Of a stretch of DNA of 64,000 bases, positions 23,659 through 61,029 are shown in pieces (position 1 is the first letter of the stretch; every line of letters begins with the position of its first letter). This DNA comes from Bolinopsis microptera. Taxonomy: Eukaryota > Ctenophora > Tentaculata > Lobata > Bolinopsidae. The DNA is taken from assembly GCF_026151205.1 (NCBI RefSeq), contig NC_087076.1:17455919-17519918 (forward strand), in the 5' to 3' direction. Made by a program: the position numbers and the translations under genes. Under the pieces are notes generated by a model, which ran no database searches, had not been told where the DNA came from, and worked only from the letters and a program-made list of their open reading frames with translations.

Positions 23659-24408
23659 ACGGGATCTCTAAATTTGAGGACGGGTCAACATACTTACCAC
23701 AGATATTACAGTTGAAGTCAGACATCATTTACAAAGGCTTTAATTTAAAGTAGACTCCGTTGAGATAAAGTTCTCAACTTTTTATTTTATGATACTCTAC
23801 AATCAACATTATAGAGTGAAGAACTCAAAAAATTGACAAATTATAATAACTGTAACATACTGAATAATACTATTAAAGTCATGATATGAATTATTTTACA
23901 AATTACGTCATTTTCAAACAATTCACGCTCTACAATAGAAGATCAGCAATGGTTAAACATGGACTGATGGTGCAAATTAGATTCTACAATCTAGTAGGTA
24001 AAACAGTGTCCGAGAACAAAACAAATTTGCACCACCTCCCCATGATCATCTATACTAATTTCATTAATCAGATATCATACAATCAGTGTCAACGTTACAT
24101 AAACAGTACAGTTTAACTCTTTATTTTTATTTTCAGTAATTGTTCGACTGGGTATTAATTCTACAAAGGTTTCAGTGTTAAAAACATGAACAAGAAATAA
24201 GAATACTAAACACAAGGAGATCTAAATAAACAATAACTTGTCAAAGGAATGCTCAAATTATTTCCAAATTTAGACAATATGTCAAATCATATGTAACAAT
24301 TAGTAAAAATTGTAAGGATCAAAATTGTTCAACTGCAATCTCCAGCAGGTTATCAATACACTAATCTAATTTAATGCATTGTCTTTCAATTTTCAAACAC
24401 TGAACACA
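23659..24408. other. Spacer between vasohibin and the LRR gene
   Basis: Holds the presumed vasohibin promoter (minus strand) and the 3' flank of the LRR gene. TTTATT on the plus strand near 24121 could serve as the LRR gene's polyadenylation signal. No other feature is seen. Confidence 0.4.
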
Positions 24409-25190
24409 CTAATACAATTTATCACAGTTCACTCGACTCAAGTGCCTCTTACGCCTTTCCAAGTCTTCTCTGGTTACTCCATCGATAAAGTGCAGACTGG
24501 GCACCATTTTAAAGAGCAGCTTTCGGTACTCAGGAACAGTCCAAACTAGAGGATTATTTCTCAACTTCAGCACTTCAACACAACCAAACCTTGAAATGTC
24601 TTTAATGGTGGAAATCTTGTTACCAGTTAAATTCAGTATTTTTAATTGAGGGCAGACTGGTAGCTTGGAACAGGATACAAACACATTCAGGGACAGATTC
24701 ATCTCTTTACACATGGAAATGTGAATTCACTGAGATCACTTAACCTGTTGTCAACAAGAATCAAAGTTTCACACCTTATCAGCTTTTTCAAGGTGGTATT
24801 TAACATTCTACTTTGAAATTGTCCACCAAGCTCTTGATATGATAAGTTAACTTTGGAAACGTTCTCCCAGTTTTCAATTCTACTTTTGATACTGTTGACT
24901 TCCTTTACTTCCCTGGTTGCAGCACGTTTCTCCTGCTGGCTGCTAAAGTTATAAATATGGGGCTGGTAGTTAGCACTACTCTCTGGAATCGAATCAAACT
25001 CCTTGTCTTTCAGAGAGGGTGTAGCACGAATTCTGGGACCTTTAAGACGAGGCCCTGTTATTTCCATGTTTTTAAGATCACTCCAGTTAACATGTCGAAA
25101 CTGGTAGGCAGGAAGTTGTTTGAAATCAACTGTGGCAACTTTATTAGAGGAATTCTTTGTTATCTTTATATTCGGTTTCACTGCAGACAT
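24409..25190 (-). CDS. Leucine-rich-repeat protein with a one-base frame break
   Basis: From the ATG at 25190 the first frame gives about 160 residues: a basic/polar N-terminal region (MSAVKPNIKITKNSSNK), then LRRs (KVNLSYQELGGQF, CETLILVDNRLSDLSEF). It hits a stop just after PCVKR. The frame shifted by one (from 24714) continues the same repeat pattern (MNLSLNVF, LKILNLTGNKISTIKDI, VEVLKLRNNPLVWTVPEYR) and closes with an LRR cap-like end (MVPSLHFIDGVTREDLERRK). One missing A in the gtaaagag run at about 24703-24710 would restore CVKEMNLSL, so the break looks like a single deletion or an assembly error. Total is about 261 residues. The N-cap and LRR ending resemble small cytosolic or ciliary LRR proteins, but I do not recognise the family member. 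Confidence 0.75.
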
Positions 25191-26176
25191 ACTGACACTG
25201 ACAATTAAATTATAAGACTGAGTTGTTTAATTATATCAGTCAATGATAACCGTGCATCATGAAAAACACAAAAATAACAAAAGATAATCGAATAGCCCCC
25301 TTGTCTGAAAACAGCTCCATCAGTATAGCTGTTGGACGTTGGCTATATGGGTCCAGTACAGCTAGTCAGCCCAACCAATATGTAATTATAAAGAAAAACT
25401 CCTTAGTCAAGAACCAGTCCCCGACATGTAATGGTGAATAAGGTAGTTTCAAAAACAAAGCTAGTGCACTTGAAGGACAGTTTTAGATTAAACTACCAGT
25501 GTCCCAAAAAAGGGGACAGAGTGATTCAACGAAACAAGAAATTTTTCAATGAAACAAGAGCATATTTTACAGAATAAAAAGATGTAAAACAATTCATAAA
25601 AATATAATGCGCGTTTGGTGTATGACTTTTTGTCCTTGACTGTTAGTTTGATTTTGAAGGGACAGGTAACTAACGGGGCAAGGAATGTGTGTGCCTGAAA
25701 GCTTTTGTACACACCGAAACGCTAGTTCAGTTGAGTTTTTAGAGACAAGGCTCATATTAGGATCATAAGAAAATTGTCAGCAGACATTAGGGGTTAGGTT
25801 ACGTTTATACATTTTGTTACTATGGGTTGCAGTCTTGTTGTGACAGAAAGTCTACACTATAGTATGCTTAAGTTTATATTGTTTAGACTTTAGTTTCAGA
25901 ATATAAAATGCAACTTGAAAAATTATGGCCTTTGTATCAATGGTTATAATAAGCTATAAATATCCTAAATTATACAGTGCTAGAATTAAAAATGTCTTTA
26001 TACTTCATTCTCAAATTGAATCTTTAAAAATTCAAAAATATACATTAATTTTATTAACAACTTTCTCATACATACTTTACTCACAGGACAAGACTTGGAA
26101 AACACTAGACTAGGCAGAGGCGGCTCGTGCGAGCTGGCTGGCAGTTTTGTTGGGTGTCCTATCGCGAATCAACGGA
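25191..26176. other. Intergenic, nothing recognised
   Basis: Promoter side of the LRR gene, then AT-rich DNA with short chance frames. Confidence 0.4.
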
Positions 26177-26178
26177 CT

Positions 26179-26231
26179 GGGGGGGGGGGGGGGGGCCGCC
26201 CCAAGCTCCCCCCCCCCCCCCCCCCCCCCCC
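26179..26231. repeat. G17 / C24 homopolymer pair
   Basis: A G run (26179-26195), then ccgccccaagct, then a C run (26208-26231). The two runs are complementary and could pair as a GC hairpin, or form a G-quadruplex/i-motif. Confidence 0.9.
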
Positions 26232-26494
26232 AAACTACTGATGTCTATTCACTGATGACAGCATACAATACCATTACCATAGCAGAGGCATAATTAATTG
26301 AATTATTCCAATATTTAGCTAAGTTTTCATGCTGTCTGCCAACACGAAGATCATATTGTGATGTGTAGCACTGTATTTTGGATAACAACATTATTCAGCT
26401 GGAAACCTCACATCAGTATACGCTGTGATCCTATCGAAGCTTTAAAAATTGTAATCAGTTTGGCAGATTACAGATTATGGAGCAGCTATTAAAT

Positions 26495-27783
26495 AGGCTT
26501 ATAAATATTATTATATTATGATTGTAAAATAAAGGATAAAATTTTAAATTTGTTTCACTAAAAAATTTGTTTCACTATTTTTGGAATGAACAGATCGGGT
26601 CTACATCTGGTGTCAAACAGTAGATGTTGTAAGAGTAGTATTTAAATATTAAGAATCTCTGCAGTTGATCTTTTCTTCCGGAGAAATTTAGACCATACTG
26701 GAACAAACCTCCTCCCGATGTCAAAAAGAGATGTGAGTCAGATCTAAGTTTTAGTTAAAAATAAGCGCTCCTACTAAATCGCTCGCCCAAATTTTAAGAA
26801 AATTCTTGTGAAAAGGCCCTTTGGGCATGAAAGTGATCTGGATCGGTGTATTTTTGGACGCTGATTCCGAATCACCCCCCCATGACGTAGGGTTAAAATG
26901 CTTCCCTGGAGAGTTATGGGCAAAAACCGTTTTGGTCACGTGACAGGCTAGTAAAATACGAATTCGATTGTTTAGGGCCCGGGTTAGGGTTAGGGTTGTG
27001 GTAAGGGTTATGGTTAGCTTTGGGGTTATGGTTAGGGTTAGGGTTGGGATTAGGGTTTATGTAAAACCGTTTTGTACGGCTGCAAAACCATAAAAACCAA
27101 AGTCACGTGAAATTTTTGGGCGAGCGAATTAGTAAAAGCCAAAAATAAGTGATTTCTAAAATTTTTTTAAATAATAGTTTCAAATGTATTTTTAAAATTT
27201 GAGCATTGAGGGAACCAATTATGTTATCAGTTGATTTAAGCCTTATTTTCAGCCGACAAAGGTTTCATTAGTAAATAAATGATTCTTATCACTATCAGTT
27301 ATTATATTACGAGTATCACCCATGTTAATATAATTATGATAATTGAGATTTGACTATGTAAAGAAGTTGGTTTAGTTTCTTCATTCTTGTAGATTTAGGG
27401 TTTTAGCAAATTTACTTCAGTTAGGGATTGGTCAAGGATTATTATATATATTAGGGTGGGATCAGTGTAGCTTAGAGGGTTATGGAGCTTTAATAATTGA
27501 CGATGTCAATTCATCTCAGCTCGGCGCGGCACAGTAGCGCATTTCGCCGATCTATCTCGCTGTGAGAAGCCTCATTGAGTGCGCGGCGCGGCACAGTAAC
27601 GCATCGCGCTACAAGTTATGGCTTTGAATAGTTATTTAGGACCACATAGAGAACGTGTTTAAAAAGTCACGTGACAGTTTTAACGGGCGATACTCGTAAA
27701 ATATTTGTTTCAAATATTAGTGAAACAAATTTAAAATTTTATCCTTTATTTTACAATCATAATATAATAATATTTATAAGCCT
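26495..27783. mobile_element. 1.29-kb DNA element with perfect 66-bp terminal inverted repeats
   Basis: 26495-26560 (aggcttataaatattattat...) and 27718-27783 are exact reverse complements over 66 bases. A partial second copy of the inner end (aaatttgtttcacta) follows the left repeat. No transposase frame is visible, so it is non-autonomous. No clear target duplication is seen at the edges. Inside lie a smaller inverted pair (26757-26795 with 27110-27148) and TTAGGG-type repeats. GC-rich words near 27520-27605 (gcggcgcggcacagta) recur in degenerate form near 30150. Confidence 0.85.
26970..27057 (+). repeat. Interstitial telomere-like TTAGGG tract
   Basis: About 90 bp of perfect and degenerate ttaggg units (gggttagggttagggttgtg, then ggttatggttagg and gggattaggg). 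It is the metazoan telomere motif, here embedded between the nested inverted repeats of the 26495-27783 element. Confidence 0.85.
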
Positions 27784-29024
27784 CCGTTTTGAAAGTTTTA
27801 AATTTTAATACATTCACATTTCTATTTAAAATTCAATTTTATGTACAAGTCAATAACTGGCCGCCAAAGCCGCGCATTCTTGAAAACAGGATTAACTTGA
27901 TTATAGTTATACGACTATGTAAATTAAAAACTATCCGTGGTTTTTTCTTTTAAATAAATAAATTATAATTTTACCTAAGTCCAAAGCCAGCTTTGAAAAA
28001 TTTACTATTAAATCATAATATATCGTCAACTTTAAATATTTACAATGCAACAATTCATTAATCTGTAAACACGCGTACTCCAGCCCCTAAACGCATAAAT
28101 TGTTATGCGGCGCGGCTCAAGCCGCGCACGCACGTATTATTTTATACTGTTTGCTTTCTAATAAATATCGTGCCAATGTGTACGTCTAAATTGTAAACGT
28201 TCATGTTTTGTGTAAAGTGAATCCAATTGGGACTAGTGACAAGGATAAGGACCCAAGTGCCTGTACGGCTTTTTCGGGCCCCTGTGGACCACTACTCTTG
28301 AAATCACTCTACAACATTGAACATCTATATCTACTACGTCATTTGGCAATTATTGTCATTAATCTAACTTTCTAATTAATTGCCGAGGGGGAAGAGTAAA
28401 CGCTTCACATTAAAATTCAATATACAAGATTCAAAACCATCAATACGGTATTAAATATTATGGACAAGTCTATAGATCTATTTCGTAGTCATATATTCAC
28501 ATGATTTGCTTTATATTATATTATCTTAATACTGTAATGAAGTACAGTAGGATTTGTGTTTCGAGAAAGAAAGGTTGCGGTCAAATTATTAACAAAAGTA
28601 AACAAAAGTCCATCAGGGACTCCGTGGAGTCGAAAAAGGTACACGGCTGCTGTCTGGTGCTGCTAGGCATTTATTGATCAAGATGTTTTATTGTATTGAT
28701 TTATAATGATTCTATTGTTCGTGACTAATCAAGTTCTAAGTGGAGGTATAAAGTGCTGCTCAAGATACTTCGTCATCTCATGTCCAGTATAATGATTAAG
28801 ATAGTATACAATGCAGTTTTAGTAGTTGACCCATACAGTTAAGTCCGTCATAACTCACAATCGTTAAGTCGTCGGTCAATTGTCAAAGTCGTTGTGTGTT
28901 TATTCGTTGAGATAGCAGTAAGATAAGATGTTACGCGCGCGCGCGTTTAATCCCGTCGACGTGAAATGTGACAATGAAAACGCAATAGAATTATTATTTT
29001 CGCGCGTTACGTAGAGTATTAGAC
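27784..29024. other. Intergenic, nothing recognised
   Basis: AT-rich with a (CG)n tract near 28935. No exon with splice support. Confidence 0.4.
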
Positions 29025-29205
29025 CGTCGACGAGTCCAACACGGCGCCGCGGCCCGCATTTTGGTAAGTTATAAACCTACAAGTGACAGTTGAGTGTAAA
29101 GTTATTATACAACTTTTTTTAAATCGTCATTTGCGTCGATCAAACAGACACTTCCTTGTAGGTTTACAACATACCAAGACGCGCGCCGAGTTGGACTCGT
29201 CGACG
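29025..29205. mobile_element. Small inverted-repeat (MITE-like) element
   Basis: Left arm from 29025 (cgtcgacgagtccaac ... aaacctacaag) pairs with the right arm 29155-29205 (cttgtaggttt ... gttggactcgtcgacg). Arms are about 50 bp with some mismatches. The middle is non-coding. Confidence 0.75.
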
Positions 29206-29619
29206 TCCAATATATGGAACAGACATTTTACGAGTGTCGAGTATCACCCGTTAAAGACTTCCTCCATGCTCCACACGACACTCCAAAAACAGTGCATATT
29301 ATTTATGATTTAAGATTCTGTTGATAAATTTGATTAATAATTGATAATGTCAATAATTTCTATGGCGTGCACCCGCCTCCCGGCCGCAGCTGCGCGAAAT
29401 TTCGCTTAAGCAAATGATTAAGTGAATTCTTGCTACACGTTGTATATTATACCTCTCTGATCTCGATCGTGCACGCCGGCCGCCGCGCGCGATCAAAACA
29501 CAAAAGGGGTTGCAGCGTGTGTCAAGTAAATTCCTAATATCACTCTTCACTCATTGCTCATGGAACTATGACATTTTTCCTAAAAAGCCCTGGCAGTTGA
29601 AACTAATTGGAATCAATGT

Positions 29620-31215
29620 ATTTTTGAACGCTGATCGCGCTAATTTCAAATTACCCACCAAACAAAAGGGAATGATATTAATTTGAATAACCGTCCGCAA
29701 AAAGCAAATGCAAATTGATACCGAAAATAAAATCGGTCGCTCGCTTTTCCCATTCACGGCTTACGGCTTACGAATTGAAATAAAGCTTATTATTACAATT
29801 ATAATAAATCAAGTTTTTAAAACAGTTAACTTGATGACGTCATCAAGTGGTAATGATGACGTTGAATTATTTTTCATATACCGTAAACTTAAGTCTAAAC
29901 AATTATATTCAAGACCTGTGGTCCAAGACGGCTGTATCTTTAAAGCTTTTGAATCTACGGACACTTGAATAATGAATATAACCTCAAACCTACAAGTCAC
30001 AAGTACAATGCAATTAAGAAGTGCACGATAAAATAAACTTGCTTGGATTTTGAAAATTGTTGTACCATTGTTTTCTAGAGAGTTTGATTCACGATGTCAA
30101 TCCTTCGCATCTCGCCGATCTGTGGTTGCGAGAAGAATTATTTGATGCGCGGCGCGACCCAGTAGTGCATCGCGCTACAACTAGAGAGTGTGAGCTTTTT
30201 CACAATACAATACCAAATTTGTCATACCTTTTCGGAATACTTAATTAATTTCGCGTGTGTAAAAGTCGCGTAATTTGACGAAATTCGTTGATTTTGATAC
30301 TTCTTAATGCTCGTGCTTCATTTCCTTGATTTACATCTTAGCTTGATGAAATTTCTAAGCACATTCTTTAGGGAACATTCTAAATGGCCCCAAAAAATCT
30401 GGGAAAAAATTGAAAAAACTGTCGAGTTATGGCAAAAAACTACGTAAAATAACAAATATTAAGAACTTTTCAAATTTTTAGTAATTTCTCATGAAGCTAA
30501 CACAATAATTTTTTGCAGCTATCCTTATAGACTAATAAACTAACAGATTCTTGAATTTCAGGCTGATTGCTTACAAAATGTATTTTCCGAGCGATAAAAC
30601 TACATTTAACAAAATACTGCGAAATATCTCGTCGAAAAAGCATAAAAGCGCAGCATTTGAATTTTGCCCCTAATAGCTAGTGCATGTGCACTTCCTAATG
30701 CAATTGACTGCCAAAACGTCTATAGATACATAGGCATAGATACATAGATATACTTCACGACAATCTGTTGTAAAACAGGGGTCCAGAAAACCCACTTCCC
30801 GATACTCCTGAAACGTGAAAAATTTTTACAGTCGATTTTGTCATTTGGTCAACGTCTCGGTCTAGACGCCCCGCAAAGTTTCAGATCTCTAACTCAATTC
30901 TAACATGGTTTTTATGTTTTAAGGCACCTGAATATGGCGATTTTGGGTTCTTTACCGAATTTCGTATAACATGCTGGCGCGTATTTTGCGCAAATTTCTT
31001 AAAAACCTCCACATAACTATGTCTTATTCCTGTCATCTTTAACATTGAATTAGAATGTTTTGAACTTAAATATACCTGCTGAACTACTTTCGATGAGTCT
31101 TAAGCATAATGCCTGAAAAACAATAAAGGGGGTATAACAGTATAGGGGGTAAATAGTATTGTGAATATAAGAGCGACGCCCGACGGTCATGCTTCATGCT
31201 TGCCAGCATTGTGAT
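29620..31215 (+). repeat. Dispersed repeat, copy 1 (partner 49011-50730)
   Basis: Three blocks match the later copy in order and orientation: 29657-29800 with 49013-49135 (aatgatattaattt ... cggcttacg), 29808-29975 with 50087-50255 (aatcaagtttttaaaaca ... tctacggacactt), and 30697-31215 with 50257-50730 (cacgacaatctgttgtaaaa ... cttgccagcattgtgat). The unmatched spacers differ between copies, so each has gained or lost an insert. No coding capacity; family unknown. Confidence 0.85.
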
Positions 31216-32928
31216 TGGAATTTAATTCATTTTTGATTACATCTCTATGGAAGATGTGCATTGTAAGTTCAATACAAAAAAAATGAAACCTGTTTAAATA
31301 AGAAATGAATATTGATTCAATATAGTCATTCCATTTAACTAGAACAGTACTAACATATCTACAATTTCATAAAAATACCGGTCAAACTTGAAGCAGATAA
31401 ATTACTCAATGTAAGGATCAGGTTGCGAAAATCATGCTCTTAAACAATGCCAAATTCGAATGGGATAACGATCAAGGATATAGATATTCTGATAGTGATA
31501 AGCTTTTAAAATTTAGGGTTCCATGCAGATCAAAATTTCCCGTCATCAGTGATAAAATGATATTGGGGTACTACCTTGTGACTGCAGTAAATAATTGTGA
31601 CAAAGATGTTTCACTTTCATGAATTTTCGCTGACATTAAGATTGCAAACTTACATATTCAATTTCATTATTTGTTCTTACTGAAAAAAATGCAATCAGCT
31701 AAAATCATATTTTTTTCATGCCATGATTATGAATCGTTTTAAAAAGACTCAAACTCGACATTGATAAAATATTCGATATCAACCCGTTTTGCAATCAATT
31801 ATATCATTTCGTAAGTTCATAAATTATACACATATACTGATTTTAAAATCTACCATCACCAACTTAAAATATTTTGTGAATAACTAAATTTTGGTCATCG
31901 CCCAAAGATGAAAGAACACGGAAAAAGGCGCATCAAAATGTTGTTCTAACTAAATTTAGAAATAGAATATCGCGTTTGGGAAACAAGCTCCGGAATATCA
32001 AACTTTTATAATTTTTGATTTTTAATCTGAGCTCAACGAAATGACCATCTTCCATTCATAATTGGACACAGAGAATCTGAAGGTCAATGACCAAAACACA
32101 TTACCATATTATGTAACAGAACATTAAAATAACAACGCTAGATATCTATAACTCATATCGTTTGTGCGGTATATCAAACTACCCTGTACATATTCAAAGC
32201 AATTGATCACAAAACTGCGGCGCCAAATCAACAAAATGCCGGTTTTGTCTTAATAAACGCTGTAATGCGCTATAAAATAAATTGTAAGCTTCAATATTGT
32301 AGGCTAATTTGAAATAGAAATCCAATAAATAACAACACAAGAAATCCTCATCGTATGGTTAATGAGTAGAATTAGTAATATCAATAACTTAATATGGCAC
32401 TCAAGCACAGAATTCCAATGCTAACAGAAAAGAATATTATCGAAACTCACGGAGAATTTGTCCTAAAACAAACGTAATCAGTAATGGAACTTAGCGTCTC
32501 GATATATATATAATTATATATACCTTCATTCTCTTCACAGTACTCTGAAAGGTCTTTTATTGAGTCAACTGCAACTCGTGGGTGATGCAGTAGGTACCCT
32601 ACGCCACCACACTCTCGATGTAAGACTATTGGCACTTTAATGAGCTAAGTGAAAACCACGACAGGGCCGACACAGCCATTATAGAACCACTATGCTGAAT
32701 ATGATCCACGACGCTGCAAGCCATTGGTCAGAAGCGGTCTTTTTGCTGGCACAAAGTCCAACTGATTATATGCCTTAGGGGTCAACTAGGCATACTTTTT
32801 TGATACAAAACCTCTATCATCTATATATCTTGGATTTTCTTGTCATTAAAACCTCGTACATTTTCTCCTTGAGAACACATTATTTCTTAAAGATTAGCAA
32901 TTCGTCGCTGTGACGTTATCTTGGCAGC
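31216..32928. other. Intergenic, 3' flank of the PDE3 gene
   Basis: AT-rich. Frames at 31434-31622 (+) and 32447-32635 (-) show no motif. No repeat recognised. Confidence 0.4.
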
Positions 32929-57005
<24,077 letters not shown>

Positions 57006-59350
57006 TTCTCAGCAAGTGAGAGACCGGTCTGATCACCAACGCAGCTAAAACTCAAAAGTGAACAGTGTTAAGATAGATATGTGCATTGTGCAAGCCAGCA
57101 ACAATACCGGACATCTATCAGTTCGATTGAAAGAAAGTGAGAATCACCTGAATAGCTATTATTGACGGCTCGATGAGATTCGTAATAACTATAATTGCAC
57201 GAGCTAGCTGACACCCATCTCATGGTTGAGGTTGTTTTATTGACTCTAACTATGCCGAATATCACGTGTCACGTGATAGCTCATATAGCAGGATATTACA
57301 CACAAGACAGAGGTTGATGGTGGCGCCTCCACGAGATCCTATAATCACACTACGGTAATATAATGCCTTTGTTATGCTTGGTTAGTCCCCTGCTCATTGC
57401 TCAATTGACTGTGAAGGCATTTGCCATCTAATAGTAAATATCTGCCTTCTTTTACCGCAGAAAAATTGTGCCTCTATTGTGAGTCAGGAACACTGATTCT
57501 TAGCACTTGGCGACTAAGATTTTATCAATATAAGTATTACAAGTTTTAAGATCTATTACTTTTGAGTCCATTGGTATTAACATGATCTGAGAAAATCGAG
57601 GGAACACTTAAACAGTAAATTCTGCATAAGAATGAAAATTGAACAGAGTTCACCGGTAAGTTTATAGAGTTAAGTCTAAAACTGTGCTGAATTTGAAAAC
57701 TAAAGGGTTTTTACCTGACTTGGCTGGAAATTGGTCTCTTTCAGGAGGAATCTCTTAAACGTGGACATAGACTTTAAAACTTTCATTTTCAATACGGCAA
57801 CGTTCGAAACTAGAGCTTGTGCCTCGACTAAGTCAAAATACTAAAGTCAAACCACATGGATCCAGATAGAAGCATAATGCAATGTTAAATGATCTTGCTG
57901 AACCATAGCTGGCCTTCCAAGGTCGTTCGGCGTCTGCAAATTAAGATATTAGTGGTCCAATTACAGTCCAATTGGCCGATTAAACGGATGCTATAATGAA
58001 CAGTCGTAGAGTCAGAGACATTGTTCATAGTAACAAAATTTTTTCGCTTTTAATCTACTTTGGTTGTCCTACGCATCGTTACATGAATATTTTATAAGCA
58101 ATGAAGCTATTACACTATTCAGTATTCAAGTTATCCTTATATACAATTGTCGTTTAACTAAATAGAGACGTATGTCATGGAGGAAACTGACACACTAGAC
58201 ACGTAGGTCTAGAGACTTCATACTACAGAGATCTGACCAAGTTCCATTTCACTGGCTAAAGTTGACACTCCCAATCTAACGGTATATTATATTCTTATAC
58301 TGTAAATTGTAAAATTTCGTAAAACCAATAAAGCAACAACTAACTTAACAAGGTGGTTGTCATTAATCACTTGTTGAAGAAAAGTGTCCGCAACTAAGGC
58401 CCAGACTTGGCACGACTCCGAAACAAAGCAATTAACTTTAAAGGCTACAGAGCTACTCCAATCAAGGTCGTTGAACAATGATCCGTACCAGAACTCTCCT
58501 TCTAATGGCTGTATCCAGGTGCTGCTGACGTTAAGTAGATAAATTACGTAACAGTCATGACTTGGACACGTGACTTGCACACGTGACTTTCTCTTTGTTT
58601 TGGCAACGTCAGTTTCTATGACTACAACAACGGTCGAGAAAGAGCAATGTCGATGAAAAGGGACACCGGCTTCTCCTCTAGGATAGTAGTTTACCTACTT
58701 ATTTGTACCGAGAGAATAAACAATACTTGTAGAATAGCATCCAATACAATAGTAGTTTTTGGAACAGAGTCAAACTCTATAGTCAAGAAGTCATGATAGC
58801 GTATAAGCAAAATAAACTGATGATTTGTAAGACTGATGAGTAGAGATGCGAGTTTCAAAATTTAAATCAATGATCAGGTATGACATTATACTATTCTTGA
58901 ATCCAAATCATCGCTCGCATGACGTATAACAGCATAAAGATCAAACAAAAAGCATATAGCGCAATTTAAGGATCTAATGTTAGAAAAAGTATAGCAAACA
59001 ACTTATTTTATTGAATGGCGAATAAATACTAATGCAGGCCCTGCAAGGAGCACGAGATTATTGAGTCCATACACCGTTAAATACAAGCCATTGTGTGGGG
59101 GCTGGACAGCAGGGGTTTCAATTTGTAAATGTGGTACAGGTCATTAGAGAACATGGGAGTAATGCAGCCACAACTAATTGAGTATTATATTAATACCCTC
59201 GTGATGCGCGCAACTTCATATGCCATCTATCAATGTGTTGATTACAAGATGTGGTGGACTTTTAGTGAGTGAAGTTAAAGGCAGTTTATTAAACAAATTA
59301 ATGACCAGGTGGTATCAACTTTCTGGGTGTTACTATTCAGATATTCTTGG
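57006..59350. other. 5' flank of PDE3, nothing certain
   Basis: An in-frame stop lies two codons before the ATG at 57005, supporting that start. The minus-strand frame 58287-58580 (97 codons) shows no recognised domain. A cacgtgtcacgtg double E-box lies near 57264. Confidence 0.4.
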
Positions 59351-59590
59351 ATGAATGTCAATTACGACAGCGCACCGCCGGAAGTGCACGTGTACGACTA
59401 CAACGCCGCGCACAGCGACACATGATCACCACGACGATCAAGCCGGCTGGATACCAGTAATCCACTACCAAGATCAGAAACCAAGCGGTGTATCACCACT
59501 CACCTGCTCACCAGTCAGTAGGATCATGCATAGTGATTACCATCCAATTATAATTACCAAGTCAATTACACAGTTAGATCGGCTATGATC
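59351..59590 (+). CDS. Possible short coding segment with a frame break
   Basis: The ATG at 59351 reads MNVNYDSAPPEVHVYDYNAA then HSDT-stop, in locally GC-rich sequence. The frame shifted by one continues as THDHHDDQAGWIPVIHYQDQ and on to 59588. The codon composition change and the smooth continuation hint at a gene with a one-base error, but there is no family match or splice evidence. Confidence 0.2.
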
Positions 59591-61029
59591 AATCATTAAT
59601 AACCAAATAGGCGGGATACAGCTAATCAATTCAATTCCCCGCGTGTGGACGAATTGGTAGGTATTTATGCCACAAATACCTAACATTTTATGCTTTTTTG
59701 TGGTATTTGTGGGCATTGGCCGTGGTAGACTCTTTAATAATCTTAACATAATTTCAGAGGATATAAACGGTTTTAAAGGATAGTAAAAAAAAGTTTTTTT
59801 ATAAGCGTTTCAACGTTCAAAATTAAACAATTCTTTTAAAAAAATAACGCGCTGCAAACAAGGTAAAATATGCCGTGAACAACTGAACATTTGTCATTTC
59901 TTTAACATTTTAGCATCCAGCCCCACTAACAACATACAGCTGGACACATGATGTGATGAAGATCTGTGACATGAAACTATTGAAACCCTACTGTTCTTTT
60001 ATGTGCTTTATCTGCTGACGTCATAATGGGCCATTGATAATGATATTGATGGCGATTGATGATAATCGATTATATATATAGTACATATATTTCTTATTTG
60101 TAAAGATACAATAGATTATAATGACTTGGTAACGACAAGATAAAAGGTTAAGGTAAGTTATTATGGGTAAGCATAACCGATAATGGAATATCAAGAATAA
60201 TAACGTTAGGCTGGCTCCATTCGCGAAATATTTGGGACGAATATCGGCAAAAAGGCTTTGGCAAGGTTACAAATTAGAATGATCTTTTATTAGTCACATA
60301 GAAAGTGAGCAGCACTAGACGAAATTATTAACAGTCGAAATAACAGTCGACACTTTTGACAAATCCTTTGTAAGAGAAATACCAGGTTATACTGGATGGC
60401 GGTTGTGGAATGTGGAAGTATATACAGTATATACACAGTATATATAATATATATATATATTATAAAATTTATTATCACTAATTATAGATTTGTAATATAA
60501 TGTTAAACTGGTACTCACAGTTGACCACTGATATCTTATTTAAACGGGTACTCACCTGAAATGAAACTTGTTTTAAAAACTTGTTTAAACATTATGCACT
60601 TAATAGTTAATTGGATAGCAAATCTTCAATTTATTTATCCATGTGGCCTTATAACAAATTTTTGATCTCTATCAGATCAAGATGCAATAAAAACTGACAC
60701 TCCTTGACTAAAATAACAACACAAACCAACATCACACGAACAGAACCCAAGGTTGTTAAACACGTATGGTAAGGTTGTCAATAAATATTGTAAAAAGACT
60801 ACAAAACATCGAGAGGATTGTAATTTAATAATGTTTGATGTTAATGATTCATGAAAATTTGGTACCATTATCGTGAATTTAAAAATTTGAGGAACTTCAC
60901 CAACACCACACAATCTGGACTGTAAATTTTGACAATGAATTGTTCTGATCATTGCAAAAGAAACCACAACATAGGGTTCCTTATATCCATTGAGAGCGTT
61001 TGAACACTAACATTTTCAAGTGAGGACAC
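59591..61029. other. No gene recognised
   Basis: AT-rich. Minus-strand frames at 60290-60478 and 60677-60967 show no motif. Further exons of the gene starting at 61217 could lie here but were not identified. Confidence 0.35.

Noticed and set aside
58287-58580. 97-codon minus-strand frame
   Set aside because: No domain, no splice context, ordinary base composition; treated as chance.
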